A program made the position numbers and the translations under genes. The notes under the pieces are model-generated. The model saw only the letters and a program-made list of their open reading frames with translations. It was not told where the DNA came from and did not search any database. From NCBI GenBank assembly GCA_963920765.1, contig OY987242.1:21290002-21354001 (forward strand): a stretch of DNA of 64,000 nucleotides, given 5' to 3'. This document shows, piece by piece, positions 57,764-64,000 of the stretch. The first letter of the stretch is position 1; each line of letters opens with the position of its first letter. The stretch comes from Ulota crispa (taxonomy: Eukaryota; Streptophyta; Bryopsida; Orthotrichales; Orthotrichaceae).

Positions 57764-58677
57764 ATAACCCTTTACGGACCATGCAACCATATTTTGATTG
57801 CTGGGAGTAGTTTTTGGCCTATATATCAAAATCGCTCAATAATTTGGAAATTGGTCTTGAAGTAAGCTTGTGATCACAAGAATTTTGCATTCATCTAAAA
57901 AAATAACAATGGAATCAGGTATGTGAGTTGACAAATAATGGTGTTTATACAACATGGCCTCAAAATACGTATCCATTTTTTGTCAAAGATGGATCAAAGC
58001 AACAACACAATACATCAAGTATGCAAGAAGAATGTCAAACTTCAATTGTACAATCTTTAAAAATTTCAAATTGCTTAAGAAATACGCTTGTATTGTTTTC
58101 CTATACGGTAGTAGTATAATTGTAGTGTTTAAAGATCTACTAAAATGGTGTTGTCATTTAATTTATTAAATTTGACATCCTACATAGAAGGCCAATTCTT
58201 GATTGTTTTCACCAATTGGATTTTCCATAACAATTATCAAATTTCCTGGAGAGCATTTTAAGGGTAGTCAAGAAAGTGGGATTGTTGACCCATTTTGTCC
58301 ACTTAGCTACACTTTGTGATTGCTATTTTTATCTATTTTGTGTGAAACCAGCCTTATTGGAAAGGTGGGAACCTTGGCTTTTTAGAAATGTAAGGCTCTT
58401 TTCAATCAAAGCTTGCATGAAGCGTTAACATCCAAAACCACACAAGCACAAAAACTAGAGATTCTCCACATATGACTCACTCAATCATTATAATATTTTA
58501 CCTCCAACTGTAGATCTAGTTGAAATTTTGGTGTGTAACAACAAACAAGGTGTCCTCACCATTTGTATGGTTGGATTGTTCAAATTGGGTCCATATCTAA
58601 TTCAATTGCACATACACATTTGTCATCCTTAGTTTTAGTGAGTTTTCTGAAAATGGGTGTGGTCCTTAAAGGGTTAA
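57764..58677 (+). mobile_element. TTAA-bounded element, ~900-bp family, copy B; first unit of the end-to-end array
   Basis: The left end is ATAACCCTTTACGGACCATG (TTAA decayed to ATAA) and the right end is GGTCCTTAAAGGGTTAA. It aligns with copy A along the whole element. The short frame at 57954-58169 (MASKYVSIFCQRWIKATTQY...) is close to that of copy A. Confidence 0.85.
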
Positions 58678-59062
58678 CCCCTAAATGCCCATGAGGACAA
58701 TTATCGTCCTTTGGCCCTAAAAAAAAATTGTACAACAAAAAAAAGCCATTTTTCATCTGTATTTTTTTCCAAAGTGACCGTAAACACATGATCCATCATA
58801 GAAGACAAAAGACCATTGTATCAAATATGTTCATATTTTTAAGTAACCCAAATTGTGAGAAAATTCAATATCATGGTGTTAGGTCCCAAGGTGCCCTTAT
58901 TGCAATTTTCATGAGGTCGACATGCACTATTGACTTTTGAAACTTTTAAAAGCAATACTATTGGTGCCCATCAACCAAAACATTGTTGGAGCTATAGTAT
59001 AAGTATTGTTGAACCTACAATGTGGGTAGGCCACGGCCACCCAGCGGTCCTTTAAGGGTTAA
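58674..59062. mobile_element. TTAA-bounded element, 389 bp; array unit 2
   Basis: The left end is TTAACCCCTAAATGCCCATG, sharing its TTAA with the right end of copy B. The right end is GCGGTCCTTTAAGGGTTAA. It has no gene. Confidence 0.78.
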
Positions 59063-59716
59063 CCCCTCACCACCCAAGGGGCCCAAATCGGGCCTCTCAA
59101 AATTTCATTTAGAGATACCCGACCTTCTTTTAAGATTTCTTTTAGTGATTATTATTATTATTTTTAATTTTTTATTGAAGTTTAGATGCAACATTAGGAG
59201 TCTGATCTTGAAAATGAATTAAAGTGATTTGTCTATTCAAGATTTTGTGCAAGGGTGTCCATTGCATATCTTCACTTTCTAGTGTTGAAGGCTCTTGGAA
59301 ATGAGCCTCAAGTACACTAGAACTTGGAGAAAAAACCACATTAAAAATTCAATTTAGAAAATTGTAGAATAGATATTGAGAAGCCATAAATTAATTGGAG
59401 TTATGCAAGTTATACTTTACATACTTGTATTTTTTTGGTACCCTCAATTTTAGGTTTGAGATGTAAAAAGAGGATTGAAAGACTTCAAATCACTTTTGCA
59501 GTTTTAGCACCCTCATGATCAAACATTATAATCTTTCAATCCATAAGTGATATTGTTGTGATTTATTTTCCTATGTGACCTACAACATGTCTATTTTGAA
59601 TTTATACAGTTGCGCTTCAGAATAAAATTGATAAGATTGATTAAAGTTTCGGCATTTTGTTCACTTTCAAGCAAATTTTGAGATACTCAAAAGTACCATG
59701 GGCAGTGAGGGGTTAA
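59059..59716. mobile_element. TTAA-bounded element, 658 bp; array unit 3
   Basis: The left end is TTAACCCCTCACCACCCAAG and the right end read inward is TTAACCCCTCACTGCCCATG. The TTAA at 59059-59062 is shared with unit 2. Confidence 0.82.
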
Positions 59717-59719
59717 CCC

Positions 59720-60458
59720 TTAACCCCTCAAGGCCCAAGGAGCCTTTTTTATGTTGTCTAGGGAATTTGGGCAGGTCACTGGAAAAAGTTTTTCATTTTT
59801 TTTTAAACTAAATTTTCATACACAAAGTACCCAAGGAGTAGCTACGAGGCCCAACAATTTTCATGACTTTTGACCTCATGGTTCAAAAGTTATTGCATGA
59901 TATGTTGTTTTCTTTGCTCGACAGGGCAGCTCGGGCAACTCAAAAACTTCTTTAAAAATTACATTTCAAGTTTGGCTTTCTATTAATTGGTTTTTTAGAT
60001 CTATATATACGTAGGAAGCTTTTAATCATTCAATTTCCATTAATGAGATGAAAGTCATGACAAGTTTTAGTTTGCCAATAGACGTGGAGTCTACCTACCG
60101 GCAAACTAAAACTTGTCATGACTTTCATCTCATTAATGGAAATCGAATGATTAAAAGCTTCCTACGTATATATAGATCTAAAGAACCAATTAATAGAAAG
60201 CCAAACTTGAAATGTAATTTTTAAAGAAGTTTTTGAGTTGCCCGAGCTGCCCTGTCGAGCAAAGAAAACAACATATCATGCAATAACTTTTGAACCATGA
60301 GGTCAAAAGTCATGAAAATTGTTGGGCCTCGTAGCTACTCCTTGGGTACTTTGTGTATGAAAATTTAGTTTAAAAAAAAATGCAAAATCTTTTTTGTAGT
60401 GACCTGCCCAAAATCCCTAGGCAATACTAAAATGGCTCCTTGGGCCTTGAGGGGTTAA
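59720..60458. mobile_element. TTAA-bounded foldback element, ~365-bp arms; array unit 4
   Basis: Both ends read TTAACCCCTCAAGGCCCAAG inward. The arms 59720-60083 and 60089-60458 mirror each other almost perfectly around GTGGA. Only CCC separates it from unit 3. Like the 47120 foldback, the arm apex carries the family core (GGAAGCTTTTAATCATTCAA, then GAAAGTCATGACAAG). Confidence 0.93.
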
Positions 60459-61409
60459 CCCTTAAAGAACTAAGCCCTTTTTTCTTTCAAAATCACTAAA
60501 AATTGCCCACTTTTGGGGGAATGAGTAGAAAGGTAGGAAAACAAGTTTTTTTGGAAATCCAATCAAAAGATCTTGCCTTAGACTATGGGAGGTACTTGTG
60601 GGAAAAGAATTTGCTCATTCTAGATGTAGAAGAGTGAGATGTTGACATCTAAAATGAAAAACAAAGTTTTTTTCCCTGCTGCCCAAAAATTTCAGAAGCC
60701 TTTGACGGCTCTTGTATCAAAAAAATTGATGTACGCAAAGTTGAGGTTTACTATTCCCATGTAGAAGACCAAGTTATGTCAGTGTGGAAGAATTTTCAAA
60801 TGAATTGGAGGTGTGAATCATACTTTGTAAAATCTTGCAATGCCGGAAGGCCATGAAATTTGCATGTACACTAGGCAAACTTGGAGGATTTATGTAAGAT
60901 TGAGAGATCTAAATTACTTTGATCCAAATGGTGAAATCCAAGGAATCTTAGTCTACTACAATTGGGAAAAACAAAAAAAGTCAAAAATAAAATACACAAA
61001 GAGCTCAAAAAAGTAAAGTAATAAAGCTTACAAGGGGCAAAAAGAATGGAGGTTTGGGAGTCCCATACCTACCTACAAACTAAAACTTCTCAATTATCAA
61101 TTAGAATTGAATGGTTCAAAGCTTCCCACATATATGTAAATGTAAATAACCAATTTCAGATTTTTATTTGACAAAAAATGCAATTTTAAAGAAGACTTTT
61201 GGACTGCCTGCCCTCCTCTGTTTTCAAAAATTCATACATAACTTCTTCAATAAATCTTGGAATGAAGAAAAAATCAGATGCCCATGTAGATCTTTTAATT
61301 CCCTATCTTCCGTAAAAGTTTCAAATAGTCATACAAAGTAATTAAGCTGTAGATACAAGTCCAAAATCCCATTTGTCCTCCAAAGGGGCAATGGTCCTTT
61401 ATGGATTAA
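60455..61409 (-). mobile_element. TTAA-bounded element, 955 bp, ~930-bp family; array unit 5
   Basis: The left end is TTAACCCTTAAAGAACTAAG and the right end is GGTCCTTTATGGATTAA. In reverse it matches 48363-49297. The TTAA at 60455-60458 is shared with unit 4. Confidence 0.85.
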
Positions 61410-61645
61410 CCCCTGAAGGACCCTCGGGCTCTGAAGATACGGTACCAAATATGGTTGCAATCAATATTCAGAAGTTTGAATCAGCTAGAAATTAAGCGTT
61501 ACAAGCTTACAACCATACATATTGATGGGTTATACGATGGTGGGTGCATAAATTTTTCTGGAAAACCCTCAGAGTATGTCAAATACGTTTGTACATATGA
61601 CCGTACATACGGCCGCAAAGGGCATTTGGGCCGTTCACAGGTCAA
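61406..61645. mobile_element. TTAA-bounded element, 240 bp; array unit 6
   Basis: The left end is TTAACCCCTGAAGGACCC and the right end read inward is TTGACCTGTGAACGGCCC, a decayed mirror. The right TTAA is now TCAA. Confidence 0.65.
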
Positions 61646-62565
61646 CCCCTAAAGGACCATGGCCTTTATTTTTGTCAAAAGACACTCAAAATTGCCACTT
61701 AAATGGCAAAGAGTAAAAAAATTTGAAAATTGGTCTTTTTGCATACTTGACCATAGGATCTTGTACTAGACTAGTATGAGAATGTGTCGTTCAAAACTTA
61801 AAAACTTTGACCACACAGATTGCAAGATATTTGGGTTTAAAGTGTAAAATACAAGCTATCTTGCACCTTGCACAACTAGATTATTTGACTTTGAACTTTT
61901 TTAACTTCAATTTTTTGCACCATGGAGTTTTGAGGTTTAGTTTTTTATGGAGGGGAATTGAGTTGAGAATCTTTGGCAAAAAACCAAAATAAAAAATACC
62001 TAATTTTCATTCTTAAAAAAAACATTAAATAGATAGTCTGAGATTGAACAAAAACTTACATTGTTAATAACCTTGCAATGGAATTGAAACACAATAATCC
62101 CAATGGTGAGATTGTTCTAGGAGGCAGTCTTCACCCTTTCCGATAGTTTTTTTGCTAAAATGTTAAATTTGCATTCAAAAATGAAGTTTATAAGTAATTT
62201 TCAAGAGGATACTTGAGGTGCCTGAAAAACAAGATTGTCCATAACTTTCTCATAACTAGTCCAAATGGAATGAATCAAAGCTTCAGATGTAAATGAAGAT
62301 ATAATCTACAAGGAAAAAAAATATTTAAAAAAAAATCAAACTTTTGTAATTTTTTTTTGCTGCCCGAACCCTCCAAATTTTTGCTTATTTGGACATAACT
62401 TTTGCTACTTGGCATCAATTGGAATAAAATTTATATTCCTCAAAAGCTAATGTGTTTTCCTGTCTTTGAAAAAAAATTCAAAAAATCAATACAAATTTTG
62501 AGACTGTAGATACTTACCCAAAATCTCATTTGTCCCCGCATGGACAATGGTACTTTACGGGTTAA
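61642..62565 (-). mobile_element. TTAA-bounded element, 924 bp, ~930-bp family; array unit 7
   Basis: The left end is TCAACCCCTAAAGGACCATG and the right end is GGTACTTTACGGGTTAA. In reverse it aligns with 44172-45102. It is the last unit of the array; the DNA beyond has no TTAA-type end. Confidence 0.83.
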
Positions 62566-63082
62566 AGTGTACCTACAAACATCGAAAGCCCAACTTTGAC
62601 AAAGCTTGCATCCAGGAAATGCCATAATTTAGCCGGTGAAGCTGGAAATCCTCCTCAAACATTGCCATCGATTACATTTCTAAAGGTGAAGCTACTAATT
62701 ACCCCGGTAAAGTAATTTAGAAAAAAAAAAAAAAAAAAAAACTGCTAGGCCGTTTTCGGGTGCGGTTCATGTACTATATTCATGCAATAATGATTCTTTC
62801 CATTTAGGTAAGGAAAATGAAGAGTCAAAAAGAAAATAGAAAGATTCCTTTGGTACTTCCATCGTGGTGAGCTTCTTTTTGTCACTAAGTTATCAGTTAA
62901 AAATACCGAATTCCTCAAGGAATCTACCCATCTTGGATATCACAATTCACAATCAACACGAATGCCCAAAAGTCGATGATCTTTGTGCAGCCGTGCTTTC
63001 TTGGAAACTCCTTTGCAATGGCCCACTTTAAACATCCCAGATTCCCATTGACTGAGCACCACTGTATAGATTTACTTGTAAC
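62566..63082. other. Intergenic with a poly(A) run at 62721-62741
   Basis: A 20-base A run could be a retroposon tail or a simple slippage tract; no SINE or LINE body was recognised next to it. Confidence 0.4.
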
Positions 63083-63233
63083 GTAACCGCACCCATTCCC
63101 GATCCTTTAACACCCTGTCCCCAATTCCGACCTTATGTACCCGAAGAACATGAAGAGTACATTTCAAAATTAAAATGTACACGCGAAGAACAATAAGGGT
63201 CGGTATTGGGGACAAGGTTGGGAATGGGTACAT
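63083..63233. repeat. Small foldback (~150 bp)
   Basis: ACCCATTCCC, TGTCCCCAATTCCGACCTTA and GAAGAAC on the left are mirrored on the right (TAAGGGTCGGTATTGGGGAC, GGGAATGGGT). The centre is GTACATTTCAAAATTAAAAT plus GTAC. It could be a small MITE. A similar end word, GTAACCGCACCCA, is at about 6668. Confidence 0.75.
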
Positions 63234-63409
63234 CTACCTTAAGGGGGCATTTTGACATTTCTTATGAAGTCACTATGTCTTAAATTCCAATATCATTGAA
63301 TTTTGCAAATCTAATTTTATTGCGAGGTTGAAAATTTGGGACTTGGAGCTTCACATTATGTTACAACTTATATAAGAAACTATAACTCTTGGGAAATAAA
63401 TGTGGTACT

Positions 63410-63443
63410 TCTATCTATCTATATCTATCTATATATCAATATA
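63410..63443. repeat. TATC/TA-rich microsatellite
   Basis: Irregular CTAT/ATAT repeat immediately left of the Helitron end. Confidence 0.7.
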
Positions 63444-63924
63444 TCTATACTACTAAGTGGGAGGATTTCCCTAAGTGCGCCCTTTTCGAGAACATTCTAG
63501 AACTTTTAATATAAGTTGAAGCAACAAAGGACGCCTTATATATAGAACACCAAGTGCCCTCTAACCATGTTCATTTCCAAAATTTTGTTGAACTTTTTGG
63601 TGGAAGTTGAAATAATAAAGGATGCCCCAAATATAAAACACCAAACACCCTCCAACCATGTGCTAGAATTCAATAAAACGCCAAGCGCCTCTTAGCAAAT
63701 ATAAAAGAGTAGCATTGTGATGAAAGCAATTGGTATTGTTGGTCTCAAAAAAGGACCAAAATGATAGTGCATGTGGGTTAGATTCTAAACCAATAGTGAG
63801 ACATTGAATTTTTGTATAGTACATCAAGATTAGATTTTAAACCAATTGATTTATGAGACATCAATTTCAATGTTGCATTAGTCACACATGTCCTACTCAC
63901 GCAAAGCGTGTGCCTTTATACTAG
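63444..63924 (+). mobile_element. Non-autonomous Helitron (copy 3), 481 bp
   Basis: The left end TCTATACTACTAAGTGGGAG follows an A. The right end has a perfect 5-bp hairpin CACGC-AAA-GCGTG (63898-63910), then TGCCTTTATA and CTAG at 63921-63924, with T outside. It encodes no protein. Internal near-duplications such as CCCTCTAACCATGTTC and CCCTCCAACCATGTGC occur. Confidence 0.82.
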
Positions 63925-64000
63925 TCTATAAATATAGGGAATTACTATAGCAACACCCTAAATTGCTAATGGGACACCCCATGTGAGCATGAATTTTGAT

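Overview
This is nuclear DNA from a plant. The best evidence is a split gene for a VIM/ORTHRUS-type PHD-RING-SRA-RING protein (33666-38580), the plant counterpart of UHRF1. It has eleven coding exons with ordinary spliceosomal borders. CACTA, Copia and Helitron remnants with plant-style sequence features support this. The background is AT-rich and gene-poor, with one certain host gene in 64 kb, so a repeat-laden genome is likely. The lineage (fern, lycophyte, bryophyte, gymnosperm or other) cannot be fixed from this window.

Layout. 1-7650: an 11-bp degenerate repeat, a CACTA transposase relic, a tRNA-derived SINE, and a cluster of short Helitrons that carry G-rich 18-bp minisatellites. 7652-8890: a Copia fossil with LTR, primer-binding site and Gag. 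8900-11590: a GC-richer island with a probable two-exon basic-protein gene and an unidentified open stretch on the other strand. 11600-32150: AT-rich intergenic DNA with scattered TTAA-bounded elements and several tandem repeats, including a nearly invariant 24-bp minisatellite. 32150-38600: the VIM/UHRF1-like gene with a repeat-bearing, CpG-rich upstream region. 39054-43577: a small TTAA element, then a 3.85-kb pogo-like DDE transposon with TA target duplications whose transposase frame is intact in register but holds three stops. 44172-62565: a dense field of TTAA-bounded elements, with a second Copia fossil at 49480-50140. 63444-63924: another Helitron.

The main unexplained structure is the TTAA-bounded family. 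At least 18 elements of 240-1840 bp share ends of the form TTAACCC(C/T)T and mirror-image right ends. They look like non-autonomous piggyBac- or Kolobok-type transposons. Seven of them lie end to end from 57764 to 62565; five of the six junctions share a single TTAA and the sixth has CCC between two TTAAs. Two members are near-perfect foldbacks with 365-bp arms, apparently made from half of a longer ~930-bp member. One carries the 24-bp minisatellite. No transposase able to move them was recognised in the window.
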